Shown piece after piece: positions 36,591 to 45,662 of a stretch of DNA of 56,739 nucleotides. The notes under the pieces are model-generated. The model saw only the letters and a list, made by a program, of their open reading frames with translations, was not told where the DNA came from and did no database searches. The DNA is taken from positions 1-56,739 of the forward strand of contig JANQQM010000013.1 in the NCBI GenBank assembly GCA_028289365.1, in the 5' to 3' direction. This stretch comes from Salaquimonas sp. GTDB taxonomy: Bacteria > Pseudomonadota > Alphaproteobacteria > Rhizobiales > Rhizobiaceae. The stretch's first letter is position 1; each line of letters opens with the position of its first letter. The translations under genes and the position numbers were made by a program.

Positions 36591-37322
36591 TCAGACAACA
36601 GGATCAGATGCCGCTACCGAGGAACATGAATCTAACCAGAGCTTGTCAATTTCGGCGATTTCCTTCGGATCGAACGTTTCCATATGCTTCCAGTATTCGC
36701 CGCTTGCCACGAAATAATTCAATCGCTTTTCGTGTTCCAAAGCATCGTCAACCAGCCGTCGATCGACCTTCGCGACAGGCATTGTGCACTCAAGATCGTC
36801 CGAATTCGCCCGCGGAAAAATCAACCGGCTTTGGAACTTTTTGGAAAGATTGACACAGGCACAACCCTGCAAGGAAGCCAGCGCCATCAGCCTTGCTGAC
36901 TTTGCCTCGAGGTCAGACAGGGTGACATCATCCCGTAAGGGGTCAGGCGTTCCGCTTCCATAGAAATGCGTGTTTGTCCCCTCATAAACCATGTCGCATC
37001 CAATATAAGCCATGATTTGAGGTTTCAGCGCATCAAGTGCCCAGTAGCCGGCGGTGAAGGCCATCGTACCGCCGGCATAGACAAATCCGCCATATCGGTT
37101 TTGTGCCGGTACGTAGTCGGCAGAGGTGCGGATCTTCTGACTGGCAGTGACTGTCTCTGGAAGGCGATCTTCGGGAAAATCATCCGGATGGAGCAGGTAG
37201 TCCCAATCCTCTCTGATCCGCCAGGCATTGTTGATTGCAACAATCAGCGATCCTCGCGGCCTTGGCCATGATGCCGCTTGCACGACATCAGGCGCGCTAC
37301 CGATGATCAATACAGTCTTCAT
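36591..37322 (-). CDS. DUF115/sialyltransferase-like protein, putative surface-glycan enzyme
   Basis: 243 residues from ATG 37322; the frame extends to 37370. The start KTVLIIGSAPDV, then GSLIVAINNAWRIREDWDYL and HPDDFPEDRLP resembles MptE/DUF115 and CstI-type sialyltransferase folds, where GxGPSL- and NNA-like motifs bind a nucleotide. ALDALKPQIMAYIGCDMVYE is the conserved central strand. Its position 34 bp downstream of the DUF533 gene suggests co-transcription. Probably involved in a surface polysaccharide, but this is by pattern only. Confidence 0.62.
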   Translation of the reverse strand: MKTVLIIGSAPDVVQAASWPRPRGSLIVAINNAWRIREDWDYLLHPDDFPEDRLPETVTASQKIRTSADYVPAQNRYGGFVYAGGTMAFTAGYWALDALKPQIMAYIGCDMVYEGTNTHFYGSGTPDPLRDDVTLSDLEAKSARLMALASLQGCACVNLSKKFQSRLIFPRANSDDLECTMPVAKVDRRLVDDALEHEKRLNYFVASGEYWKHMETFDPKEIAEIDKLWLDSCSSVAASDPVV

Positions 37323-37356
37323 TTTGTAATCTGGAACTGCATCGCTCGTAACTGTT

Positions 37357-38145
37357 CTAGGATACGCCAACCAGCTTATGAAGTCTGGATACGGCGTTCG
37401 CGTTCAACCCGACGCCGTTGGCTAACTTGGCCAGGAAATTCCGCTCCGCGTCCGTATCGACCGAAATTGCCATCAGCGCGGCAGCATAGACCTGGATCCC
37501 GACTTCCTGATTTGGAATATCGCCGATCAGCCGATCCACATCCGCCGGGCGGTTCATTTCCTGCTCGACAAACGCCTTCACATCTTCACCGGCATTGTCC
37601 TCTTTCAATTCGCTGACCAGTCGCTGGACTTCATCATGCGAAATCTGGCCATCCGACTTGATGGCCTCGATCATTCCGCGCAGGCACAGTTCTGCAGTTT
37701 CGGGCGCAGCGATCTGCTTGACGTCATCGTCGGACAGCGAGGCAGACTGTTGGCTCTGGTTTTCCTGCCAGTCCCGCAGCGCCGACAAGGCAAGCGTTCC
37801 CAAAAGGGCCATTGCGCTGCCGCCCAAAGCACCTTTGGCAGCGCCGCCACCGCCACCAAGAATAGCGCCGGCGAGCGCACCGATTCCGCCAAGCTGACCC
37901 TTGTTCAGGCCTCCGACGCCGCTGTCCTGGCCAAGCATGGATCCAAGGCTGCCCAGCACATCTCCAATTCCGCCTGCGCCCGACTGGCTGGACTGACCTG
38001 CCAGCACATTCTTGAACAGGCTGCCCAGGTCCGGGCCGTTGGCCCCGCCAAGTCCGCTTTCGCCGACGGCGTGCTCAATTCTGGATCTTGTTTGTGGTGA
38101 AATGCCGTCTCGCAACAACTGACCTATAACGTCGCCGAAATTCAT
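37357..38145 (-). CDS. DUF533/TerB-like protein (YebE family)
   Basis: 262 residues. The N-terminal half is low-complexity Gly/Ala/Ser/Leu with a hydrophobic stretch (GAKGALGGSAMALLG-like, near 100-125), and the C-terminal half is a TerB-like helical domain (LCLRGMIEAIKSDGQISHDE; AAALMAISVDTDAERNFLAK), the usual YebE layout. AGGAGGAG precedes the start, the strongest ribosome site in this part. Function unknown; YebE is an envelope-stress-responsive protein in E. coli. Confidence 0.86.
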   Translation of the reverse strand: MNFGDVIGQLLRDGISPQTRSRIEHAVGESGLGGANGPDLGSLFKNVLAGQSSQSGAGGIGDVLGSLGSMLGQDSGVGGLNKGQLGGIGALAGAILGGGGGAAKGALGGSAMALLGTLALSALRDWQENQSQQSASLSDDDVKQIAAPETAELCLRGMIEAIKSDGQISHDEVQRLVSELKEDNAGEDVKAFVEQEMNRPADVDRLIGDIPNQEVGIQVYAAALMAISVDTDAERNFLAKLANGVGLNANAVSRLHKLVGVS

Positions 38146-38216
38146 CTTCTTCTCCTCCTACGTGAAAGTTCAATACATATTGGTCTTCGTTGATGAATTC
38201 CAAGTGACGCACACGA

Positions 38217-38588
38217 TCAATGCGCATCCGGTACGCCGCACAGACAGGCTATCGGCTCTGCGAGATCCTCCTGATGGGTGACATTCGGGAACCTGCCTGC
38301 CAGCTCATCCATTTTCTTCGCCAGCTTGATGTCCAGATCGGTGAGCCCACCAGCATCATGCGTCGTCAAGGTGACGTCGACTGTTCGATAGACATTCAAC
38401 CATTCCGGATGATGGTTGGCCTTTTCACAATGAAGTGCGACCATCGACATCCATCCCCAGGCATCGACAAAATTGCCAAACACATACACCTTCCGAATCG
38501 CAATTCGCTCGGGAATGCCGCCCCAGCCGACCTTTCCAAGATCAGGCAGAATTTCATTTCGTTCGGTTTCGGAAAGTAATTCAGCCAT
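38217..38588 (-). CDS. Pterin-4-alpha-carbinolamine dehydratase (PhhB/PCD)
   Basis: 123 residues. Recycles the carbinolamine form of tetrahydrobiopterin after phenylalanine hydroxylase. Catalytic motif is intact: EKANHHPEWLNVYRTVDVTL followed by THDAGGLTDLDIKLAK. GGAG lies before ATG 38588; a longer frame to 38618 is unlikely. No phenylalanine hydroxylase gene is nearby. The C-terminus carries two Cys (ACLCG) beyond the standard fold. Confidence 0.9.
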   Translation of the reverse strand: MAELLSETERNEILPDLGKVGWGGIPERIAIRKVYVFGNFVDAWGWMSMVALHCEKANHHPEWLNVYRTVDVTLTTHDAGGLTDLDIKLAKKMDELAGRFPNVTHQEDLAEPIACLCGVPDAH

Positions 38589-38889
38589 TTTGTCTCCAAT
38601 CCTGAGTATTATCGGCACGCCTATGAAGGCATATTGAAAATAGATGTAATTTTCTCCAGTCAGAATTCAACAATACATGCATGCGGTCGATGCCGACAGC
38701 TTATTGCATGTGAATGCTTGATGAAAATTCCGGGACCAGATATCCGCTTGAATAATCCAGTTGAAACATGGCATTATCCAACAGCATAACGGCTGCCAAG
38801 GCCCATGGAATCAGGCGCCATACACTATTCCTGAGAACATCTGATCTGCATTCCTAAATCCCTATAGTACATGGAAAAGTGAATTCTGG
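38589..38889. other. Gene-free interval of 300 bp
   Basis: Separates divergent phhB and the kinase-like gene, and should hold the promoters for both. Composition shifts to AT-rich towards 38890. Nothing else is evident. Confidence 0.45.
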
Positions 38890-39897
38890 ATGTCTTCGCC
38901 AATAATCCATCTGGACGTAAATGATCGGGACAGTGTTGCGCGCGGATTGAATTCCTACGCGAAAATCATCTCAGACCTTTATAGGCCCAGTGAGGAGAAG
39001 ACCAGTTACACCTTGATTAGAAAGAACGTCTTCCCGACCAGAAACTTGTTGAGTTACAAGAATATTATCCGGAATATAGAAAATATAATCAGGCTAAAAA
39101 TAGATTTTAATGTAACTGAGTTGGATTTTTATTGCGATAGCATAATAATTAAGAGCAATCTTCGAATTCAAAATTTGAACAGAACTAATGTTTCGGTGAA
39201 ATTATATTCGCACAAGAAAAACAGGAGCCTGTCTGGCGAGGTTGAAGCAAGAAAAATCCTGAAGGAAAAAGTGCCGGGCATCAGACTCGCACCGGAACTC
39301 ATCAACTATGATGAAGCTGACGCCGGATGGATCGTTGAGGAATATGTTGAATTGGCCTTGTTTCAACACTCAAAGATCAGGAAGCTCGTCAGGGATTTGC
39401 TGCCAAAACTATATGGCAATACCTGCTCTCAGGATCGGTTTGCAATCGAAGGGTTCCCATTCCTGCAAAACACGAGAAATACGAAAATCAAGGATCTTAT
39501 CGAGACCTTTACCAGCAAGAACTATTCGCTCCCCCATGCCTACTGCCACGGCGACATGACGAAGTCGAATATTCTCAAGGATACCAAAGGAAACGTGCTG
39601 ATCAGCGATTGGGAAAACGCCGGATATCGCCCGATTTTGACTGATCTTTCACGGTTATATTTGCATCACAAGGATGTACGCGACGAGATAATCAGCCTTC
39701 TCGATTCCTGTTCCGGACAGGACAGGAAATCCATTCCAAGCCGGCTTCAAATTGCAATTGGCCTGGAGGCATTCTTGAATGCGATTGCCGAAAACGCCGG
39801 CGGAAAATTGAGCAGAAAACAACGCAAGACCGATATGAGAGGACGGGTGTTGATTGAAGAACTATTGGGCCTTGAATCGGCACCTCACGCCGGGTGA
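38890..39897 (+). CDS. Phosphotransferase (aminoglycoside-phosphotransferase/choline kinase fold)
   Basis: 335 residues. The kinase core is clear in the second half: AYCHGDMTKSNILKDTKGNV (Brenner motif H-G-D-x4-N) and LISDWENAGYRPILTDLSRL, where D-W-E is the Mg-binding DFG equivalent. The first 120 residues are AT-rich, basic and less conserved. It is 11 bp before a ParB-like protein and then two glycosyltransferase-like genes, which suggests phosphorylation of a sugar or lipid-linked glycan rather than drug resistance. Confidence 0.8.
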   Translation: MSSPIIHLDVNDRDSVARGLNSYAKIISDLYRPSEEKTSYTLIRKNVFPTRNLLSYKNIIRNIENIIRLKIDFNVTELDFYCDSIIIKSNLRIQNLNRTNVSVKLYSHKKNRSLSGEVEARKILKEKVPGIRLAPELINYDEADAGWIVEEYVELALFQHSKIRKLVRDLLPKLYGNTCSQDRFAIEGFPFLQNTRNTKIKDLIETFTSKNYSLPHAYCHGDMTKSNILKDTKGNVLISDWENAGYRPILTDLSRLYLHHKDVRDEIISLLDSCSGQDRKSIPSRLQIAIGLEAFLNAIAENAGGKLSRKQRKTDMRGRVLIEELLGLESAPHAG

Positions 39898-39908
39898 ACT
39901 GAGTGATA

Positions 39909-40601
39909 ATGCGGAACATTCTTTCCTACAGCGCTAATCAGGTCGCCAGACATCTGGGTGATGACGCCACGATATGGATAAACCCCGGCAAGATTGTCCA
40001 TCACGTCGGCAATATCAAAACCAGAAAAGCAAAACATGTCGGCAAGTTCTTGGAGCAATTGAACCTTATCAGCAAGGATTCAAAGAACTGCAACTTCTTC
40101 TACCGGAACAGATATGTCATTTCTGATGCGGACTTTGAGGTTCGAGATGTGATCGCAGAATCTGAAAAATATGCATTGGTGGAAGATTTTGTTTCCAATA
40201 TCGAAAACTACGAAAATTCACGATGGTACGAGCAGATGTCGCAGGACCTGGCTGCCGGCAAGGTGGCGACCTACAAAAACCGACGGTTTGCAAGTGCTGA
40301 GGAGATCAAACGATTTTTCGAAACTTACCTGGTTCCGCTTGGCGTCAGCCTGGCTGACCAGGGCTATGATGAGACGCAGACGAAGGAAAAGTGCAAATGC
40401 TATGTGTCTGCTGACGGCGAAATCATGAAGGGTGAAAACGGTAGACACAGATTGGCATTTGCAAAGGCGCTCAAGCTCAATCGGTTTCCCCTGACGATTT
40501 TTGGCGTGCACGAGGACTGGTTTTCGAGCAATATCGGAACAGAAATGGATTTCTCTAAAATCAAGCAACAATATAAACTATTGGCAAGCCGATACGCCTA
40601 G
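39909..40601 (+). CDS. ParB/sulfiredoxin-like domain protein, copy 2
   Basis: 230 residues, homologous along its length to the protein at 15852-16565: DDATIWINPGKI matches SDSVIYINTKKV, ENSRWYEQM matches RDSIWYKQL, and GENGRHRLAFAKALKLNRFP, then GVHEDWF match the second copy. The GRHR box corresponds to ParB motif II. Start 39909 lies 11 bp after the kinase; a GTG at 39903 is in frame. It sits between a kinase and a glycosyltransferase-like gene. Whether it uses CTP/ATP, acts as a small-molecule kinase or binds DNA is open. Confidence 0.75.
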   Translation: MRNILSYSANQVARHLGDDATIWINPGKIVHHVGNIKTRKAKHVGKFLEQLNLISKDSKNCNFFYRNRYVISDADFEVRDVIAESEKYALVEDFVSNIENYENSRWYEQMSQDLAAGKVATYKNRRFASAEEIKRFFETYLVPLGVSLADQGYDETQTKEKCKCYVSADGEIMKGENGRHRLAFAKALKLNRFPLTIFGVHEDWFSSNIGTEMDFSKIKQQYKLLASRYA

Positions 40602-40618
40602 CCACCAACATTTCAGCC

Positions 40619-41848
40619 ATGAAAGCACTTTTCGTACTTCGCCATAACAATGATTTTGACTCCATGGCATCGGTGATTGATGGGTGGGTCCGGCTTTCTG
40701 GCGAACACCAGGCAATCATATATGTCACAAGTCCCGATCTCAGATGGCGAGGGGATTATCGCACCGCCATGCTTGAAGAGACCGGACGCGTGAGCTTTTT
40801 CGATTTCTGGGCCGTGGCCGGGCTCGGTGATGGCGGATATCTGGCAGAACGCTGGAGGGCAAACAAACCGGATGAACGCTTGACCAGAAGGATGCTGCAT
40901 GTCGCGACCGAACTGCGTGCGGTGCCCGGTTTTTCGAGCAAGATGACAAAGTTTGTGGACGAACTATCGCCGGATATCATTGCATTTGATTCCATCCGGG
41001 TACGACCCCGCCGAAAATTGTTCGATTTTTTCGGCTATCAGGAAATTGTCACATGGAGCAAGAAAAACGCTTGTCCGCTAGTCTCGCTTCCGCATGGGCT
41101 ACTGCTGTTTTCCTTTGAAGAGAAAGCAGAAAAGGACTGGACCAGCTATGATGCGATCTTTGTGGAGAGCGATCGCAAGAAAGCGATTTTTTCTGATAGC
41201 GTAGCCGACAAGGTGATTGTCAGCGGGTCTCCACGATACGATCCGGCCTGGGTCAAACGTATTGCCGACAGGCTTACTTCCGATGCGCCGAAAGCTGCCG
41301 CAAAGCGGGATAAGGTGAACATTGTTTTCTTCGCCACCAAGGAGGCGAGATATTTTAGGTTTCCGGATCTGCTTGTCTGGCTTTCCCATCTGGCCGAACA
41401 TCCGGATGTGGAGCTCGTTGTACAGCCGCATCCACGGGGTCAAAGGCAAAGCGCTTTCAATTCCATTGCAATGCTGCCAAATGTTCGTATTGATCCGCGC
41501 ACACCGGCAAGCAGCCTTATCGGCGATGCAGATATCGTATCCACACTGGTTTCTTCTGTGGTCGTCGAAGCGATTGTCCGTGAACGGGAAATCCTGTATC
41601 CGAAATTTATAACGGCAGCGGAAACACAATTTGATGAAGTCGGCGCATGTATTGCGCTGACTTCAATGGATGAGACCCTTTCTGCGATAGACAAATACCG
41701 GACAGGTTACCGCCTCTCTAGGAAAAACTATGACGAGTTCCTGCGGCGATTTGTTTACGGTAATGGCGATCCGCAGGTGATAAAACGTATCTGCGATAAA
41801 ATGGGTATGCTGGCTGCGGGCGGGCACAGATCCGGGAATATAGCTTGA
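40619..41848 (+). CDS. Putative GT-B-fold glycosyltransferase-like protein
   Basis: 409 residues, soluble. The N-terminus MKALFVLRHNNDFDSMASVI starts a Rossmann-like half, the linker has GSPRYDPAW, and the second half carries VNIVFFATKEARYFRFPDLL, VVQPHPRGQ and the ADIVSTLVSSVVVEAIV segment, similar to CDP-glycerol glycerophosphotransferase and UDP-sugar transferases that have H-P and S-S-x-x-x-E motifs. Overlaps the next gene by one base (TGATG). Probably assembles a surface polysaccharide; donor and acceptor unknown. Confidence 0.68.
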   Translation: MKALFVLRHNNDFDSMASVIDGWVRLSGEHQAIIYVTSPDLRWRGDYRTAMLEETGRVSFFDFWAVAGLGDGGYLAERWRANKPDERLTRRMLHVATELRAVPGFSSKMTKFVDELSPDIIAFDSIRVRPRRKLFDFFGYQEIVTWSKKNACPLVSLPHGLLLFSFEEKAEKDWTSYDAIFVESDRKKAIFSDSVADKVIVSGSPRYDPAWVKRIADRLTSDAPKAAAKRDKVNIVFFATKEARYFRFPDLLVWLSHLAEHPDVELVVQPHPRGQRQSAFNSIAMLPNVRIDPRTPASSLIGDADIVSTLVSSVVVEAIVREREILYPKFITAAETQFDEVGACIALTSMDETLSAIDKYRTGYRLSRKNYDEFLRRFVYGNGDPQVIKRICDKMGMLAAGGHRSGNIA

Positions 41849-42600
41849 TGTCCAAAATACCGTTCTTGCATATCGCCTGCTTTAAATGGGGCACAAGCTA
41901 TCCATCGCGGGAAGTCAACATTCTCAGGGCGATGGTGGCACGAAATCTCACCATTCCGCATAAATTTCATTGCGTGACAGACAATCGCGAAGGCTTGGAC
42001 GATTCGATCATCGCCCACGACTTGCCGAAGGGTGATGTCGCCGGTTTTAACAAGAAACTGTTCGCCTATTCGGGGAATTTTCTCGGATTGAACGGCGAAT
42101 ATGTCGTTTTGCTGGATATCGATCTTGTTATCGTCGGTTCTCTGGATTTCCTGGCCGAAGATCCGGAAAAGGACTATCTGGTTGTCGAAGACTTTAGAAG
42201 ACCCGGACGAACCCACACGGCAGTTTTCAGGGTAAAGGTTGGGTCATGCAATCATGTTTGGGACAACTACATTGCGGATCCGATTGCGTCCGACAATATC
42301 CGCCCGGAAAGAGCCGACCGGGACCAGTTTTGGGTTGAGTACCAGATTGAAAATCTGGAATTCTTTCCAAAAGACAAGATTGTATCGTTCAAATATCACT
42401 GCAATCCGGAAGCGCCGCGGCTGTTTGGCAAAACCGGTGCAAGGCTCGGTCTGACACTTTCCCATTTTGGTGAAGCGCGCCCGCCCGAGGACGCGTCGAT
42501 TGTATCGTTCCATGGGGTGCCATTGCCTCGTGACGTGAACGGTAAGCGCTATCTGCACTATCGGCGAGCGCCATTCGTATCCGAACATTGGCGTGAATAA
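41848..42600 (+). CDS. Putative GT-A-type glycosyltransferase
   Basis: 250 residues. FHCVTDNREGLDDSIIAHDL followed by KLFAYSGNFLGLNGEYVVLL and DIDLVIVGSLDFLAE gives a D-x-D metal/nucleotide-sugar site as in GT8-like enzymes. C-terminal SIVSFHGVPLPRDV ends the fold. ATG 41848 shares a base with the preceding stop. With the kinase, ParB-like and GT-B-like genes it forms a four-gene cluster likely making or modifying a surface glycan. Confidence 0.77.
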   Translation: MSKIPFLHIACFKWGTSYPSREVNILRAMVARNLTIPHKFHCVTDNREGLDDSIIAHDLPKGDVAGFNKKLFAYSGNFLGLNGEYVVLLDIDLVIVGSLDFLAEDPEKDYLVVEDFRRPGRTHTAVFRVKVGSCNHVWDNYIADPIASDNIRPERADRDQFWVEYQIENLEFFPKDKIVSFKYHCNPEAPRLFGKTGARLGLTLSHFGEARPPEDASIVSFHGVPLPRDVNGKRYLHYRRAPFVSEHWRE

Positions 42601-42653
42601 ATCAGGCTATTTCTGCACGCACTTCTGACCGCTGCTGGCAGTTCCTGTTACAC

Positions 42654-42812
42654 TTACCGTTCCGAACCTTCGCTCGGATCTTTTTCCAGAATTCGTTCTG
42701 CCGCGCCGTCAAGATCGTCGAACTGGCCAGTCTTCAGACTCCAGATAAACGCGATCAGGCCAAGGGCGCCAAGGCCAAGTGCAACAGGGATCAAGATAAG
42801 CAGATTATTCAT
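42654..42812 (-). CDS. ccoS: cbb3-type cytochrome oxidase assembly protein CcoS
   Basis: 52 residues. Membrane protein needed for inserting heme and copper into CcoN. One transmembrane helix (LLILIPVALGLGALGLIAFI), then WSLKTGQFDDLDGAAERIL, which is the typical CcoS motif. Start 42812 is 10 bp after the ccoI stop, so it is the last gene of ccoGHIS; the longer frame to 42866 overlaps ccoI and is rejected. Confidence 0.9.
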   Translation of the reverse strand: MNNLLILIPVALGLGALGLIAFIWSLKTGQFDDLDGAAERILEKDPSEGSER

Positions 42813-42822
42813 GGTAATTTGC

Positions 42823-45150
42823 TCATTCAGCCGGTCCGGCAAATTCCGGTATGCCGGCTCCTTCACGATGCGGTTCGTTCTTCAAAGCAGGATTTCGGCT
42901 ACCCAGATTAAGCCGCATCGAATTGGCTACCACCACAATGGAGGATGCCGACATGGCGAGTGCGGCCACCAGCGGTGTCACAAACCCGCCGGCCGCCAGG
43001 GGAACGGCAATGCAATTATAGGCAATCGCCAATCCGAAATTTTGCCGTACCAGCAGGGAAGCGCGTTTCGCGATGTCGACTGCGACCGGAACCGCAATGA
43101 GGCTTTCACGCGTAAAGACAAAATCAGCCGCCAGCCGGCCGACATCACTGGCAGATGATGGTGCCATGGAAACATGGCTGGCCATCAAAGCCGGAGCGTC
43201 ATTTAGCCCGTCGCCAGCCATCAGGACATGGTGGCCCTGGTCTGACAACGCTTCCAGGCGGTCGATTTTCTCTCTTGGGGTTTGACCATGCCGTGCGGTT
43301 TCAATACCAGCCAGTTTGGCAATCCGATCAACCGCATCCGCGCTGTCCCCCGAAAGAACTTCGGTTTCAAGCCCGCTTGCTTTCAGCGTTTTTACCGCTT
43401 CCTTCGTACCGGGCCGGAGGGTCTCGGCCAGTTCGATCGGAGTTGGATTACTACCCTCCAGGCAAAATGCCAGACCGCTGCCTTGGCTTGCGGGAATAGA
43501 TCCATCAGGCAGGTCGCCTGGATCCGCAAGCGCCTGCACCCATTCAGATCGGCCAAGCCGTGCCATGCGACCATCGGTCTTGCCCTCGATACCAAAGCCC
43601 GGAAGTTCCTTGATCTCGGTCAGCACGGCATTCCCATTTCCAGCAAGGTTCCTCACAGCGGTCGAAGCCGGGTGACTGGAATGAGAGGCAAGTGCGACCG
43701 CAATCGACCGTTCCCAGTCATCATCGAATGCGGCATGTTCGACGACAGGCTCACCAGTCGTCAGCGTACCGGTCTTGTCGAAAACGACATGATCGGCCTG
43801 CGACAGTCTCTCTATCGCGGAACCGTCCTTCATCAATATGCCATTCTCGAACAGTCTCGCAGCACCAATGACATGGACGACCGGCACGGCAAGTCCAAGC
43901 GCACAGGGGCAGGTCACGATTAGGACCGCGATCGCCACATAAAGCGACAATTGCCAATCACCGCCCGTATAGACCAACCAGCCAAGAAAGGCCGCTAGCG
44001 CAATGATGTGTACGGCAGGCGCATAGATCTGCGCCATGCGATCGGCGATCCGTATATATTCGCTACGTCCGTTTTCAGCCGCTTCCATCATCTGCATGAC
44101 ATTGGCCAGGAAGGAAGCATCCGCCCGCTTGGTCACTTCAATTTCAATCGGGCCTGTCAGGTTCACCGTACCGGCCTCGACCTCGGTACCTTCATCAACT
44201 GAAACGGAATCGCTCTCGCCGGTGACAAGCGACCGGTCAAATTCGCTGCTGCCACGGACGATCCGTCCATCTACGGGCACAGTCTCGCCCGGCAATACGC
44301 GCAAGGTCATGCCCGGCTCGATTTCCGCCAGCGGCAGATAGTTGAGCTTGCCGTCCTTGCCGACCTGCACGCCTCCCTTGGCGCCCAGCTGACCGAGCCG
44401 GACCACCGCGTTTCTTGCCCGGTCGCGCATCATGTGATCGAGATACCGCCCGATAAGCAGGAAAAACAACAGCGTCACGGATGCATCGAAATATACGGCC
44501 TCGCCGCCTTGCAACGACTCAAAGACACTCATGGCAAAAGCCAGTATAACAGCCAAAGAGATCGGGACATCCATGTTCAGCCTTCCCGCTGACAGCGCAC
44601 GATAGGCAGAACTGAAAAATGGCTGTCCGGCAAAATAGATCGCCGGTGCCGCGATGACACCGGAAAGCAGATGGAACAAATCCCGGGTTTCTGCGTCGGC
44701 CCCGGACCAGACAGAAACCGAAAGCAGCATGATATTGGCCGCCGCAAAGCCGGCAACGGCCATGGCCAGTAGAAGTTGTCTACTGGTCTGGTCGTCACTT
44801 TTTGCCGCGGCATCCAGGTCAAACGGTATGTGTTCGAAGCCCAGATCGCTCAAGGCCTGATCGATGGTTACGGCATTCCCGCCATCTTTCCGCCAGGTTA
44901 CCGACACGCGTTTGAGGCTCAGATTTGCCCGAACATGATCCACAAATTCCAGTTCGGAAAGGCCGCGTTCGATCTTGGAGATACAGCCGGCGCAATGCAT
45001 GGAAGGAACGGTAAAATCGGTTTGCAGTTTACCGTCGCCATCATCGCGGGAGGCGGCAATCAAGCGTTCCTCTTCTATGCTCAAATTGTCCGGTCTAATA
45101 ATGCCGGTCTGATTGGCCGAGCCTTTTGCGATTGTTTCACAACAACTCAT
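42823..45150 (-). CDS. ccoI: Copper-translocating P-type ATPase CcoI (FixI)
   Basis: 775 residues. Exports or delivers copper for the cbb3 oxidase. An N-terminal Cys pair (MSCCETIAKG), a heavy-metal-associated domain with MHCAGCISKIE near residues 50-60, eight membrane segments, the translocation motif VTCPCALGLAVPV, the phosphorylation site FDKTGTLT and the hinge MAGDGLNDAPAL are all present. Start overlaps the ccoH stop as ATGA. Confidence 0.96.
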   Translation of the reverse strand: MSCCETIAKGSANQTGIIRPDNLSIEEERLIAASRDDGDGKLQTDFTVPSMHCAGCISKIERGLSELEFVDHVRANLSLKRVSVTWRKDGGNAVTIDQALSDLGFEHIPFDLDAAAKSDDQTSRQLLLAMAVAGFAAANIMLLSVSVWSGADAETRDLFHLLSGVIAAPAIYFAGQPFFSSAYRALSAGRLNMDVPISLAVILAFAMSVFESLQGGEAVYFDASVTLLFFLLIGRYLDHMMRDRARNAVVRLGQLGAKGGVQVGKDGKLNYLPLAEIEPGMTLRVLPGETVPVDGRIVRGSSEFDRSLVTGESDSVSVDEGTEVEAGTVNLTGPIEIEVTKRADASFLANVMQMMEAAENGRSEYIRIADRMAQIYAPAVHIIALAAFLGWLVYTGGDWQLSLYVAIAVLIVTCPCALGLAVPVVHVIGAARLFENGILMKDGSAIERLSQADHVVFDKTGTLTTGEPVVEHAAFDDDWERSIAVALASHSSHPASTAVRNLAGNGNAVLTEIKELPGFGIEGKTDGRMARLGRSEWVQALADPGDLPDGSIPASQGSGLAFCLEGSNPTPIELAETLRPGTKEAVKTLKASGLETEVLSGDSADAVDRIAKLAGIETARHGQTPREKIDRLEALSDQGHHVLMAGDGLNDAPALMASHVSMAPSSASDVGRLAADFVFTRESLIAVPVAVDIAKRASLLVRQNFGLAIAYNCIAVPLAAGGFVTPLVAALAMSASSIVVVANSMRLNLGSRNPALKNEPHREGAGIPEFAGPAE

Positions 45151-45662
45151 TGCAACCGGCCTTCTCCCGCATGGGAAACATACATGCGCGCATCCAGCCG
45201 ATACGCCTCATCTGCCTTGTTGCCGCTTATGTCGAGCTTCCACAGACCCGGTTCCAGATTTGCCTGTGCGTTCCACAGGCCGTTTCCTGCATATTCGAAA
45301 ACCAGGGCATGGTCATTGATTTCAGTTGCCGGTCGGCCTGCAACTGCATTCATTTCATCGAGCAGCACCGGTTCGCCGTTTTGGTCAACAAGCTTCACGC
45401 TGAGGAGATTTTCGCGATAGGCAACGGCTGATTTCCAACCGCGTTCATTCTGTTCGCGCGCGGCGGCAAGCTCGTCATTGAAATGCTGGCTGGCAACATA
45501 GCTGTTGGGAACAACCAGGCCGGTCCAGCTGTTTGAAGCAAACCAGGCCATGGTGAAATTGACCGCGATGATCATCCCGAAAAATGCCACCATGATAGCC
45601 AGCATGTGACGGCCGGTGAACTTGCCTTGCGGGCTGGACAGCAATTCATTCTCACTTTTCAT
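45147..45662 (-). CDS. ccoH: cbb3 oxidase accessory protein CcoH (FixH)
   Basis: 171 residues from ATG 45662, which overlaps the ccoG stop by 11 bases; the longer frame to 45719 is inside ccoG. One membrane helix (MLAIMVAFFGMIIAVNFTMA) is followed by a periplasmic FixH domain (SNSWTGLVVPNSYVASQHFN, and GLWKLDISGNKADEAYRLDA). Needed for cbb3 assembly together with CcoI. Confidence 0.94.
   Translation of the reverse strand: MKSENELLSSPQGKFTGRHMLAIMVAFFGMIIAVNFTMAWFASNSWTGLVVPNSYVASQHFNDELAAAREQNERGWKSAVAYRENLLSVKLVDQNGEPVLLDEMNAVAGRPATEINDHALVFEYAGNGLWNAQANLEPGLWKLDISGNKADEAYRLDARMYVSHAGEGRLQ

Noticed and set aside
43282-43923. Plus-strand open frame of 213 codons opposite ccoI
   Set aside because: Arg/Pro-rich shadow of the ATPase gene with no ribosome site or motif.
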